Shown piece after piece: positions 1 through 6,839 of a DNA stretch of 9,071 nucleotides (positions are counted from its first letter, which is position 1; each line of letters begins with the position of its first letter). The position numbers and the translations under genes were made by a program. Origin of the DNA: Candidatus Nitrosotenuis sp. (lineage in GTDB: Archaea; Thermoproteota; Nitrososphaeria; Nitrososphaerales; Nitrosopumilaceae); the NCBI GenBank assembly GCA_023252015.1, contig JAHEXS010000040.1:1-9071 (forward strand), in the 5' to 3' direction. A model generated the notes under the pieces. That model was not told the DNA's origin. It was given only the letters and a program-made list of their open reading frames with translations, and searched no databases.

Positions 1-703
1 CCCGCAGTGTTTTTAATGCATCAACCAGTCGCCAAGCGGGGTTTTTGATAATTACTGCAAGGCTAGAGTGCACGTCTCGGATTGATTTCTTTACGGATAG
101 TTCAACATAAAGCAATCCTTTCATGCCAAGTCCAATGATTGGTCTGTTCTTGGAATCCACGTAACCAAACTCCCAGATTACTCCGTCGCATGAGAATTTT
201 TGTCTGAATCGTTTTAGGTATGCTTCGATATTTGTACTGCCGATTTCTTCTTCGCCTTCGATTACAAATTTGATATTGCATGGAACGTCGCCCGTGGTTT
301 TCAAAAATGATTCCACTGCCTTTATTCGAGTTATGAGTTCGCCCTTGTCGTCTGCTGAGCCGCGGCCAAAGATTTTGTTTCCCTTTACCTTACCACTAAA
401 TGGATCATCATCCCACAGATCAAGTGGTTCCACTGGTTGAACGTCATAATGATTGTAAAACAGCAGTGTTTTGTTTGGGTTTTTCTTTGATTTTACTTCT
501 CCAAAAACGATTGGTGCTACACCTTTTTTTAGATAAAGTATTTCAGATGAAATTCCAGATTTTTTTAGCATATCGCTTACAAGTTTTGAGCATTCCTCGA
601 TTCCCTGATTTTTTGCAGAAACACTTGGTTGTTGGATTAGGATTTGGAGGTCTTTGATCAAATGACCAATGTTTTTGTCAACGTGTTTTAGTATTTCATT
701 CAT
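1..703 (-). CDS. M20-family zinc metallopeptidase (dipeptidase/deacylase type), 3' part missing
   Basis: Partial gene: 234 N-terminal residues are present and the rest lies beyond the left edge; family members are usually about 400-470 aa. M20 enzymes (ArgE/DapE/CPG2/carnosinase-like) use two zinc ions to cleave dipeptides or N-acyl amino acids, normally in the cytosol. Visible motifs are NHYDVQP (His85 and Asp87, first metal site), GRGSADDKGE (bridging Asp118) and EGEEEIGS (Glu152/Glu153, catalytic base and metal ligand). DVHSS has His213, the histidine that reaches across the dimer interface in this family. The lid/dimerisation domain begins near residue 195 and is cut off. The ATG overlaps the nnrD stop codon (ATGA, 703-700), so translation is probably coupled. 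The motif spacing resembles carnosinase/dipeptidase members more than DapE, but substrate cannot be assigned. Confidence 0.9.
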   Translation of the reverse strand, partial: MNEILKHVDKNIGHLIKDLQILIQQPSVSAKNQGIEECSKLVSDMLKKSGISSEILYLKKGVAPIVFGEVKSKKNPNKTLLFYNHYDVQPVEPLDLWDDDPFSGKVKGNKIFGRGSADDKGELITRIKAVESFLKTTGDVPCNIKFVIEGEEEIGSTNIEAYLKRFRQKFSCDGVIWEFGYVDSKNRPIIGLGMKGLLYVELSVKKSIRDVHSSLAVIIKNPAWRLVDALKTLR

Positions 704-1563
704 TTTGTAACTCTGTCAAACGGTTTCATCGCTGCTGGGATGTTATCTATCAAATCAGTTGCGACAATGTGTAGCCCATTCTTTTTTTGTGCCATCTTGC
801 CTGCCATTCCATTAATGTATGAAGCTGCCACGGCCGATTCTATTGGGTTACGGTTTCGTGCAAGCAGTCCTGCAACAAGGCCTGACAATACATCCCCTGT
901 TCCTCCAACGGTCATTGATGCGAGGTTCTTTGGATTTACAAAGGTTTGATTTCCATTTGATATCACGTCTGTGCTGCCTTTAAGAAGGATTGTTACAGAG
1001 TGTTCTTTTGCAAATTTTTCAACTAGTGTTGTTCTTTCTTTAATTGAGGGCGGAGGCATAATTCCAGACATTCTTTTGAATTCGCCAGCGTGCGGGGTAA
1101 GTACGATATTTTTTTGTGGCAAATGTGGCAAAATGTAGCTTACAAGTGCACTTGCATCAAGGGACATTCGCACGTCTTGAGAGGCCAGCGATGTTACCAA
1201 CAGTTTTAGTGCCTCCTCATCAGGTATAGAAAGACCCATTCCTATTGTTGCAGAATCCAAATCACTCGGAGTTTGACCAAGTAGTTTGTTTGCAGCACCA
1301 CGTGTAAGCTTGGCATCCACCATTGGGATTACAATAAGATTTGGCGACACTGCACGAACAGACGAGGTAATAATTTTTGGAACGCACGTATACACTAGAT
1401 CAGTGCCAGATCGCAAAGCTGCAAGAGACGCCAAAATTGGTGCGCCGTGATACATGTAGCTCCCCCCAACAACCAATACCTTTCCATTATCCCCTTTACG
1501 AGAACTTTGCTTTCTTGGAGGAATGAATTTTCGTATTATTGTCGGTTGCATTCTTGTTGACAC
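700..1563 (-). CDS. nnrD: ADP-dependent NAD(P)H-hydrate dehydratase (stand-alone)
   Basis: Repairs damaged cofactors by dehydrating the S form of NADHX/NADPHX back to NADH/NADPH; archaeal and bacterial members use ADP. The 287-aa protein has the ribokinase-like fold markers of the family: GKVLVVGGS (residues 27-35), LTPHAGEF (155-162), LLKGSTDV (193-200) and the nucleotide/catalytic loop TVGGTGDVLSGLVAG (218-232) with Asp224. The usual LDADAL motif reads LDASAL (135-140), so one acidic residue is a Ser. The NnrE epimerase domain fused to NnrD in many archaea is absent; this is the dehydratase domain only. The GTG at 1563 is kept because a TATA-like AAAATTTATCC (1586-1596) lies about 28 nt upstream. 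An ATG at 1551 is the alternative, and the conserved part starts after both. It is the upstream partner of the overlapping M20 gene. Confidence 0.93.
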   Translation of the reverse strand: MSTRMQPTIIRKFIPPRKQSSRKGDNGKVLVVGGSYMYHGAPILASLAALRSGTDLVYTCVPKIITSSVRAVSPNLIVIPMVDAKLTRGAANKLLGQTPSDLDSATIGMGLSIPDEEALKLLVTSLASQDVRMSLDASALVSYILPHLPQKNIVLTPHAGEFKRMSGIMPPPSIKERTTLVEKFAKEHSVTILLKGSTDVISNGNQTFVNPKNLASMTVGGTGDVLSGLVAGLLARNRNPIESAVAASYINGMAGKMAQKKNGLHIVATDLIDNIPAAMKPFDRVTK

Positions 1564-1598
1564 ACTGAGAATTAAAGTAAGTACGGATAAATTTTCTT

Positions 1599-2141
1599 CT
1601 ATTTTACAGGTTCTTTGTCTTCAGTTTTGATCATTTGTCTAATTGTTTCAATGACCTCTAGTGATTTTGTCTCTACTTGTTCAACAAGCCAGTCTCTTTC
1701 CAAGGTTAGTTGTTCTTCGGAGTGACGCAATTTCTGAAGAGTTTCTTGCAGTTGTATATTTAGAGCGTCAGAGTGCTTCTTTTCCTCTACCAGTTGCATA
1801 TTTGCTTGTTCTAGCTGCGCTATTTTTTCATTTAATGTTAGATTGAGTTCTTGCAGCATTGTTTCTTTCCATTTTTCTTCTTGTTCTTGTCGCTCTAGTT
1901 CACGTATCTTTCCATTAAGGAGGCATGATAGGTCTTCTAGCATCTTTTCTCTTTTGATTGACTTTAGTTTGCTAATGTCTCCTGCAAAGCTAAGCTTTTG
2001 CAGATCTTCTTTTGTTACTTGGTTTTCAGGATTAATCATTCCAAAATCATTTAGATTTTGCTTTGCCTTATTTACCTGAGAAATAACATAGTTATTGGAT
2101 TTTTTAGATTCTGTGGACAATGCACAACAATAATTCAACAC
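1599..2141 (-). CDS. Coiled-coil protein of unknown function
   Basis: I do not recognise this 180-aa protein. From about residue 60 to 165 it is almost continuous charged/Leu heptad sequence (for example LNEKIAQLEQANMQLVEEKK), predicting one long coiled coil. No receiver, kinase, HAMP or DNA-binding motif is visible, and there is no signal peptide or membrane segment. Two adjacent Cys residues lie near the N-terminus. The open frame has no ATG before Met35 (2039-2037). I use the GTG at 2141, because the reading frame begins just after a TAG and a TATA-like TTTGCATATATC sits about 35 nt upstream; a TTG right behind the GTG, or Met35, are alternatives. It lies 50 nt after trmI and 35 nt before nnrD. 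An oligomerising adaptor or signalling scaffold is possible given the nearby receiver genes, but that is only inference. Confidence 0.75.
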   Translation of the reverse strand: MLNYCCALSTESKKSNNYVISQVNKAKQNLNDFGMINPENQVTKEDLQKLSFAGDISKLKSIKREKMLEDLSCLLNGKIRELERQEQEEKWKETMLQELNLTLNEKIAQLEQANMQLVEEKKHSDALNIQLQETLQKLRHSEEQLTLERDWLVEQVETKSLEVIETIRQMIKTEDKEPVK

Positions 2142-2170
2142 ATAAGAAGACTATCAGATTGTGTTTGTAC

Positions 2171-2182
2171 GATATATGCAAA
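2171..2182 (-). promoter_or_regulatory. TATA-like box for the coiled-coil gene
   Basis: On the minus strand this reads TTTGCATATATC, centred about 34 nt before the GTG at 2141, close to the spacing expected for a leaderless or nearly leaderless archaeal transcript. It lies between the trmI stop and the coiled-coil gene, suggesting the latter has its own promoter. Motif match only. Confidence 0.4.
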
Positions 2183-2191
2183 CAGTGCAAA

Positions 2192-3001
2192 TTATTCAGT
2201 TTGGGGTTCTTTTTTCTCTTTTCGGTCATAGAATGCCTTTCTCGCAAATGCAAGATAGGTCGTGTGCCCTATTCCCCTAAACGAGTGACGAGTTTTTCCT
2301 TCCCTGGCATCGATGGTTCGTAAGATGTGTTCTGTGCATTCAATGTCGGTAAATTCATTTTCCACCAGCCCCATGGTTAGTTTTTCAAGCTGGTTCATAG
2401 TAGGACAAATAGCAATAAACGCCCCACTTCCTTTGAGCATTTTGCGTACCTGGGGCAATACGACCCATGGGTCTCCCAGATCAACTACTGCTACATCAGC
2501 ATCAGAGATTGGCATTTTTTTGGCAGTCTTGATATCAAGATTATTCATTGTTACGTATTTTATCATCCCTGCCTTGGTAATGTTTTTCTTGGCAATTTCC
2601 ATGAATTGTGGTTCCACGTCAAATGTGTGCACGCGACCTCGAGGTTTCACTATGCTTGCCAAAAACGTAGTCAACGCCCCACTTCCGGTTCCAATTTCAA
2701 GTATTGTCTGACCGCTTTGAATTCCAGCCCTAGACATGATGTATCCTAGGTCTTTCGGATATACGATTTGGGTTCCGTGTTGACTCTTCATTACAAAGTC
2801 ATGGATTGTTGGTTTTAGAAGATAAACATACTTGTCCTTGTTTGTACGTAACCTTGAGCCATATTCCTTTCCGATTGCATCACTGTGTCGAATAACTCCA
2901 ACATGTGTGTGTAATACCTGCTCTTTTGAGATTTTATTTAGCCATTTTTTAGAATCATTAAAAAAGAACAAAACATACGAATTGTTTTTTATCGTATTCA
3001 T
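2192..3001 (-). CDS. trmI: tRNA (adenine-N1)-methyltransferase, archaeal TrmI family (m1A57/58)
   Basis: Transfers a methyl group from S-adenosylmethionine to N1 of adenine in the T-loop of tRNA (position 58, and also 57 in characterised archaeal enzymes); the family works as a homotetramer in the cytosol. The 269-aa length is near the family norm of 250-280. An N-terminal beta domain (about 25-75) precedes the family signature GTQIVYPKDLGYI (76-88). Then come SAM motif I LEIGTGSGALT (101-111), motif II HTFDVEP (125-131, acidic ribose-binding Asp128) and the catalytic-region motif VVDLGDPW (172-179, Asp174), equivalent to the usual DLPxPW. The C-terminus is Lys/Glu-rich and probably flexible. 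The ATG at 3001 is preceded by a TATA-like TTCTTATCTA about 24 nt upstream, which fits leaderless transcription. Confidence 0.93.
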   Translation of the reverse strand: MNTIKNNSYVLFFFNDSKKWLNKISKEQVLHTHVGVIRHSDAIGKEYGSRLRTNKDKYVYLLKPTIHDFVMKSQHGTQIVYPKDLGYIMSRAGIQSGQTILEIGTGSGALTTFLASIVKPRGRVHTFDVEPQFMEIAKKNITKAGMIKYVTMNNLDIKTAKKMPISDADVAVVDLGDPWVVLPQVRKMLKGSGAFIAICPTMNQLEKLTMGLVENEFTDIECTEHILRTIDAREGKTRHSFRGIGHTTYLAFARKAFYDRKEKKEPQTE

Positions 3002-3020
3002 GATTTTGTGAAAAATTTTT

Positions 3021-3030
3021 TAGATAAGAA
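3021..3030 (-). promoter_or_regulatory. TATA-like box for trmI
   Basis: Minus-strand TTCTTATCTA followed by an A/T-rich run, centred about 24-25 nt before the trmI ATG in the 47-nt spacer behind the receiver gene. The spacing fits a leaderless start. Motif match only. Confidence 0.4.
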
Positions 3031-3048
3031 CCTAACTAATGTGAGTTT

Positions 3049-3546
3049 TTAGAAGGTTTTTGCCTTTTGGATTTTTCGTAATGCATCAAGATAGTCACGA
3101 ATTTGTGCGTGGGTTGGATTAAGATCTTTGAGATTTTGTATATCGACGTTTAGTTTTGCAAGCTCATCGTATATGTCCTTGTCCTCTATGGTGTCAATCA
3201 AATCTTGAAGACTAAACGGTTTTTGCAGCAATTCTACAATTTGTTTGAGGTTCTTGATTGAATCAATCAGAGTCTCCTGCACATATGCAGATGCAAATAT
3301 TATTCTCTGAGACAGATTGATTGCAAGTATTTCTTTTGCAGCATCAAGGCCATTCATGTTTGGCATAGAGTAATCCAAGACTACTGCGCCAAACGGATTT
3401 TCTTGGCCAGACGCATATTCTTTTGCATAAGCAGTTACACACAACTCTCCATCAGATGCAGTTACAACAGAATGTCCCCGATCCTCAAGCACGGTGGTGT
3501 ATTGAGATAGCAAGTCTGGCTCGTCATCTGCTAGCAATATGCGCAT
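3049..3546 (-). CDS. Response regulator with receiver domain and helical C-terminal extension
   Basis: Two-component receiver protein of 165 aa. Residues 1-120 are a complete CheY-like domain: acidic pair Asp7/Asp8 in ILLADDEPD, phospho-acceptor Asp58 in VVLDYSMPNMNG, switch Ser86 in IIFASAY and Lys109 in LLQKPF. All catalytic residues are intact, so it should accept phosphate from a kinase. Residues 121-165 are charged and probably helical, with no recognisable DNA-binding or enzymatic domain; output could be by protein contact. A GTG at 3570 would add eight residues (CRFATPN...), but a TATA-like CCTATATGTG overlaps that codon and lies about 27 nt before the ATG at 3546, favouring the shorter start and a leaderless mRNA. 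No histidine kinase is adjacent. Confidence 0.88.
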   Translation of the reverse strand: MRILLADDEPDLLSQYTTVLEDRGHSVVTASDGELCVTAYAKEYASGQENPFGAVVLDYSMPNMNGLDAAKEILAINLSQRIIFASAYVQETLIDSIKNLKQIVELLQKPFSLQDLIDTIEDKDIYDELAKLNVDIQNLKDLNPTHAQIRDYLDALRKIQKAKTF

Positions 3547-3567
3547 ATTCGGTGTAGCGAACCTGCA

Positions 3568-3577
3568 CACATATAGG
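3568..3577 (-). promoter_or_regulatory. TATA-like box that decides the receiver gene start
   Basis: Minus-strand CCTATATGTG, centred about 26-27 nt upstream of the ATG at 3546. It coincides with a possible upstream GTG start (3570), which argues that the GTG is not translated from this promoter. Motif match only. Confidence 0.45.
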
Positions 3578-3586
3578 GTTTGCCAG

Positions 3587-3967
3587 TTATTCGAGGATTG
3601 TAACTATTCCCTTATTGACTTTGTGTATTGTTTCAATGACACTGTCAATTTCATACGGTTTGTAGATTACAGCAGATGCGTTAAGATCCTTTAGCTTTTT
3701 TTCTGTATCATATGTAAGATCAGCTGTTACCATTATTACCTTAGCATCGGGGTTAATTTTTTTGATGTGTGCCAAGCCGTAAAAGCCATCATATTCTGGC
3801 ATCATCACGTCCAGTAGAACGATATCAGGGTTTAGCTTTGCATACAGATCAATTGCTTTTTTACCATTGTGTCCACGTCCAACAACGGTAATGTCTTTAA
3901 TTTCCAGATATTCGCAGAATACCTCTACGGTATCCACATCATCATCTATTACAATTACAGTTACCAT
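3587..3967 (-). CDS. Single-domain CheY-like response regulator
   Basis: A 126-aa stand-alone receiver domain with no output domain, the size of CheY/Spo0F-type proteins. Key residues are present: the acidic cluster Asp8-Asp10 in VIVIDDDVD, phospho-acceptor Asp53 in IVLLDVMMPEYDG, switch Thr81 in VIMVTAD and Lys103 in VIYKPYE. It probably relays phosphate or binds a partner when phosphorylated. An ATG at 3979 would add four residues. I prefer 3967 because MVTVIVIDDD is the usual receiver beginning and a TATA-like ATTTAAC (3988-3994) lies about 24 nt upstream. The first 26 nt overlap, in another frame, the end of the upstream 57-aa zinc-finger gene, so the two are likely translated together. 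It ends 40 nt before the ATG of the second receiver gene. Confidence 0.9.
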   Translation of the reverse strand: MVTVIVIDDDVDTVEVFCEYLEIKDITVVGRGHNGKKAIDLYAKLNPDIVLLDVMMPEYDGFYGLAHIKKINPDAKVIMVTADLTYDTEKKLKDLNASAVIYKPYEIDSVIETIHKVNKGIVTILE

Positions 3968-4115
3968 AATAATCACCATTATTTTTTGTTAAATCGTTCC
4001 AACATTTTTCATGATACCATTTTCCATCGTATAGGATAGAGCCAGCCGTGACAGGAACAGATTCGCTACAAAATCCGCACATATCACGTAATTTAGATAC
4101 GTACAACTGAGTCAT
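3942..4115 (-). CDS. Small zinc-finger protein, 57 aa, overlapping the receiver gene
   Basis: A short gene visible only by direct reading: it begins MTQLYVSKLRDMCGFC and ends in an Asn/Cys-rich tail before TGA. It has Cys13-x2-Cys16, then 18 residues, then His35-x2-Cys38 in the segment GKWYHEKCW, the spacing of one zinc site of a LIM-like or treble-clef finger. Cys53 and Cys55 near the end could add ligands. It opens with ATG 66 nt past the argS stop, and an AT-rich GAATAATATC lies about 29 nt upstream of that ATG, which suits a leaderless archaeal promoter. The last 26 nt overlap the start of the CheY-like gene in a different frame. The precise metal-ligand spacing, the intact frame and its position in an otherwise empty 200-bp gap support a real gene. 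Function is unknown; a partner or regulator in the adjacent signalling module is a guess. Confidence 0.72.
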   Translation of the reverse strand: MTQLYVSKLRDMCGFCSESVPVTAGSILYDGKWYHEKCWNDLTKNNGDYYGNCNCNR

Positions 4116-4139
4116 GACATACGATTTTTATGATTAATT

Positions 4140-4149
4140 GATATTATTC
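4140..4149 (-). promoter_or_regulatory. TATA-like box for the zinc-finger/receiver pair
   Basis: Minus-strand AT-rich stretch around GAATAATATC, about 29 nt before the ATG at 4115, in the spacer after argS. The surrounding sequence is AT-rich throughout, so the exact box is uncertain. Confidence 0.3.
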
Positions 4150-4180
4150 CCTAGTTTGTTTAAAGTAAACACACGTGCAA

Positions 4181-6058
4181 CTACATTCTAGATGGGGTTT
4201 CAATCCCAAGCAGGCTCAATGCGCCCTCTAGACAGGACTTGAAAGAATAGACGAGGCAGAGTCTTGCATTGACAGTGCTGGCATTCTCGGAATCTAAGAC
4301 CTTGACATGTTCATAAAACACATTGAATGTGACTGCCAAACTGTAGCAGTATTTTGCAATTACCTTTGGGGACAGGTTATTTACAGCATCCTCAACATTT
4401 AGGTCAAATCTTCCAATCATCTTTACAAGATTTGTCTCATATTCGCCGTCAAGCAGTTCGTATGACGCGTCAAAGTTAGGTTTTGCTTGTGCCTTTTCAA
4501 GTATCCTTACAGCTCGGGCATATGCATACTGAATGTAAGGTGCAGTATCCCCGTCCAGACTAAGGGACTTTGAATAGTCAAATGTGATGATTTTGTCAAG
4601 GTCTTGTTTTATCATCTCGTATCGGAGTGTTGCTACTGCGACCTTGCTTGCAATTTCACGCAAAGTCGCATCTGGAAGATTTGGGTTTCGTTTCTTCGTC
4701 TCATCGATTGTCTTTTGTTCTAGCATGTCCAGCACTGAATCAGCGTTTATGTACAGACCCTTTCGGCCAGACATCTGGGTGTTTTTGCCTTTTGTGTCAA
4801 TACCAAGCACGTTTGCAGTATCTGCGCTAAGCGTCACGGACTCGTAGCCTAGGTGAAGATAGGATTTTTGTGAGGAGTCAAATTTCGATATTAGCTCAGT
4901 GATGATGTTTTGTAATCGCGCTTGTCTTGAGTCTATGACTGTCACTACCATATTACTTCTGAAATGTTGTTTTGGGTCGTGGTTTTCTTCCAGTGTTGTT
5001 TGCCACAAAACTTTGTTGTTTTTCTGAACGGTGTATTTTTTGTAGTAGAACGGATCATCCACTAACCCAAGCTTCCATGCCGCATACGGGATGTCTTTTG
5101 CAATGTATGTTGCGGTGCCATTACTTCGAACCAGCACCTTGTCCTCATCTTTGGACAAGATTACCCAGCACCCGGCATTTTTGCCCTCTGTTTCGTATTT
5201 TATTAGATTCATTTTCTTTAGTTCTTCAAAGATGTCAGGCCAGAGATGTGAACGCACTATTTCAGATTCAAAATTAAGACAGTCATAATATGCGCCTAAT
5301 CGCCAGCATGTTTTTAGCTGCTCGGCGAGAACTCGATTCGTTATGCTTTTGCCAAATTTTGCAATTTTAGAGCGGCCATCTTCCAATTCTTTTAGGATGT
5401 TGTTTCGTATTTCTTCAAGACTTTTGTTTTGAACGTATTGTTCTGTGGTCTTGACATACACCTCATCGCCGCAGTAATTATCAAATTTTTGCCCATCAGT
5501 TGGAGTTTCTGAGAATCCCAGGTGTTTGAAGCCAACTATAATGTCTGCCACTTGAAGACCAGAATCATCCACATAGTTGAGTATCACGACATCGTGATTT
5601 GCCTTTGCTAGAATACGTGCAATTGTATCTCCAATCACAACGTTTCTGACATGACCAATGTGCAACGCCTTGTTAGGATTCACGCTGGTATGCTCCACTA
5701 TGACTTTGGATTTTTTCCCAATGTCCACTGTCCCATAGTTTGCATCTTGAGTAGCGTTGATTATGAGGCGATTTAGTTGCGTATTGTTTGTGTAAAAATT
5801 CAGATATCCAGATTGGTGCGGTTCCACTTTTGAAACGAGTACGCCCAGATTTTTTTGGTATTCATCAGAAATCAACTTTGCAATGTCATAAGGCTTTTTC
5901 TTCAAATGTTTTGAAGCCAAAAACGCAATGTTGCATGTGACATCACCAAATCCAGATTTTGCAGGTTCCAACGTAAAAGATACTTCTGGAATTTGCAGTT
6001 TTTTTGTAATTTGTAAGAGATTTGATCTTATCTCGTCAAGTAGAATACGAAAACTCAT
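4181..6058 (-). CDS. argS: Arginyl-tRNA synthetase
   Basis: Class I aminoacyl-tRNA synthetase that charges tRNA-Arg with arginine using ATP. The 625-aa length is typical of archaeal ArgS. Domains in order: the N-terminal additional domain (about 1-95, with SGFGDVTCNIAF), the Rossmann catalytic core with the HIGH motif in NPNKALHIGHVRN (His133-His136), the KMSKS-equivalent loop QMSGRKG (428-434), and the helical anticodon-binding (DALR) domain beginning near DGDTAPYIQYAYARA and ending in LGIETPSRM, the usual family C-terminus. No truncation or frameshift is seen. The ATG lies 2 nt after the stop codon of the phosphatase gene, indicating co-transcription and probable translational coupling. Confidence 0.98.
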   Translation of the reverse strand: MSFRILLDEIRSNLLQITKKLQIPEVSFTLEPAKSGFGDVTCNIAFLASKHLKKKPYDIAKLISDEYQKNLGVLVSKVEPHQSGYLNFYTNNTQLNRLIINATQDANYGTVDIGKKSKVIVEHTSVNPNKALHIGHVRNVVIGDTIARILAKANHDVVILNYVDDSGLQVADIIVGFKHLGFSETPTDGQKFDNYCGDEVYVKTTEQYVQNKSLEEIRNNILKELEDGRSKIAKFGKSITNRVLAEQLKTCWRLGAYYDCLNFESEIVRSHLWPDIFEELKKMNLIKYETEGKNAGCWVILSKDEDKVLVRSNGTATYIAKDIPYAAWKLGLVDDPFYYKKYTVQKNNKVLWQTTLEENHDPKQHFRSNMVVTVIDSRQARLQNIITELISKFDSSQKSYLHLGYESVTLSADTANVLGIDTKGKNTQMSGRKGLYINADSVLDMLEQKTIDETKKRNPNLPDATLREIASKVAVATLRYEMIKQDLDKIITFDYSKSLSLDGDTAPYIQYAYARAVRILEKAQAKPNFDASYELLDGEYETNLVKMIGRFDLNVEDAVNNLSPKVIAKYCYSLAVTFNVFYEHVKVLDSENASTVNARLCLVYSFKSCLEGALSLLGIETPSRM

Positions 6059-6060
6059 TA

Positions 6061-6756
6061 TTATATCTCCAAAAGACGGGGGGCAATTTTATCAAGCGCT
6101 TCAATTACGCCGTCTCCGGCATGCGATGAGACAGACATTGTTGCGTGGGATTTTACTTCCTCGGAAGCATTACCAACGGCAATACTAAGCTTTGAGATCT
6201 TAAACAATGAAATATCAGTATCGCTATCACCTATAGAGATTACATCTTCATGTAAGACGTCGAGTTTTTTCATTACCTCCTCAAAACCCCGTGCCTTGTT
6301 GATCCCAGCAGAATTTATGTGAATTGCATATTGACTGTCAGATAACGTTACGTCCAGTTTGCTGTGTTCCACAACCTGTTTTGCCTTTTCAATGTCAAAT
6401 GTTCTCTCAAGTACAACTTCGGTCATTCGTGGAAATACTGGCTTTTCTACAATGTTGCTCATTTTTGAGCGAATCGAGTGTAGTGCTGCGATGCATTTTT
6501 CCTTGTCTCCAAGAAGAATGTGATCGTTTGCACCATATGTGATGCATCCGCCGTTTTCACCCACCGCAATTGTGTTTAGCCCACCATACACAGCTAGAAG
6601 ATACCCCTCAATTGATGAGCGACCTGAGACAAAAATCACGTTATGGCCCAATTTTCGGATGTAACGCAACGAGTTCAATGCATCAAGATTTATTCTGCCA
6701 CCTCCATTTTCTGTTATGGTTCCATCAATATCGACTGCAAATGTTTTGCGTCTCAC
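6061..6756 (-). CDS. pgp: Phosphoglycolate phosphatase, archaeal HAD type
   Basis: HAD-superfamily (class IIB cap) phosphatase of the archaeal phosphoglycolate phosphatase family, which hydrolyses 2-phosphoglycolate to glycolate. From the GTG start the protein is 231 aa, matching the family. It shows motif I AVDIDGTIT (nucleophile Asp9, acid/base Asp11), motif II VIFVSGRSS (Ser44), a conserved Lys154 in INKARGFEE, and motif IV IGDSDTDISLF (Asp177, Asp181). The frame is open back to a TTG at 6789, which would add IIIWAGANAS, but homologous proteins usually begin a few residues before the DIDGT motif, and an AT-rich GATTATTATC lies about 27 nt before the GTG. I therefore choose the GTG. It is the first gene of a two-gene unit with argS. 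Specificity within the family (phosphoglycolate versus sugar phosphates such as mannosylglycerate or sucrose phosphates) rests on overall similarity. Confidence 0.87.
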   Translation of the reverse strand: MRRKTFAVDIDGTITENGGGRINLDALNSLRYIRKLGHNVIFVSGRSSIEGYLLAVYGGLNTIAVGENGGCITYGANDHILLGDKEKCIAALHSIRSKMSNIVEKPVFPRMTEVVLERTFDIEKAKQVVEHSKLDVTLSDSQYAIHINSAGINKARGFEEVMKKLDVLHEDVISIGDSDTDISLFKISKLSIAVGNASEEVKSHATMSVSSHAGDGVIEALDKIAPRLLEI

Positions 6757-6839
6757 AGAGGCATTTGCGCCTGCCCAGATAATAATCAATCAAGGAAAAA
6801 TAAGATATTATTAAGAAAAGTAAAATTTGGTAATGAAAA
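6757..6839. promoter_or_regulatory. Compact divergent promoter region
   Basis: 83 bp of very AT-rich DNA separates the minus-strand phosphatase-argS unit from the plus-strand GTPase. The run ATATTATTAAG (6805-6815) lies about 30 nt before the GTPase ATG and can serve as its TATA box. Its complement AATAATATCTTA and a second element, GATTATTATC (6779-6788), face the phosphatase. Both promoters must share this short stretch. There is no Shine-Dalgarno site before either start. Confidence 0.45.

Noticed and set aside
400..949. Plus-strand frames opposite the M20 and nnrD genes
   Set aside because: Antisense to recognised catalytic motifs; no promoter or family resemblance.
2120..2711. Plus-strand frames opposite trmI
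   Set aside because: Antisense to the TrmI SAM-binding and catalytic motifs; hydrophobic and Ser-rich shadow composition.
4158..4170. Inverted repeat GTTTA-AAG-TAAAC after argS, as a terminator
   Set aside because: Five AT-rich base pairs with a 3-nt loop and no clear T tract; such repeats are expected by chance in DNA this AT-rich.
4584..5288. Several plus-strand open frames opposite argS
   Set aside because: They lie antisense to well-conserved ArgS motifs (QMSGRKG loop and catalytic core) and have Cys/Phe/Ser-rich shadow composition.
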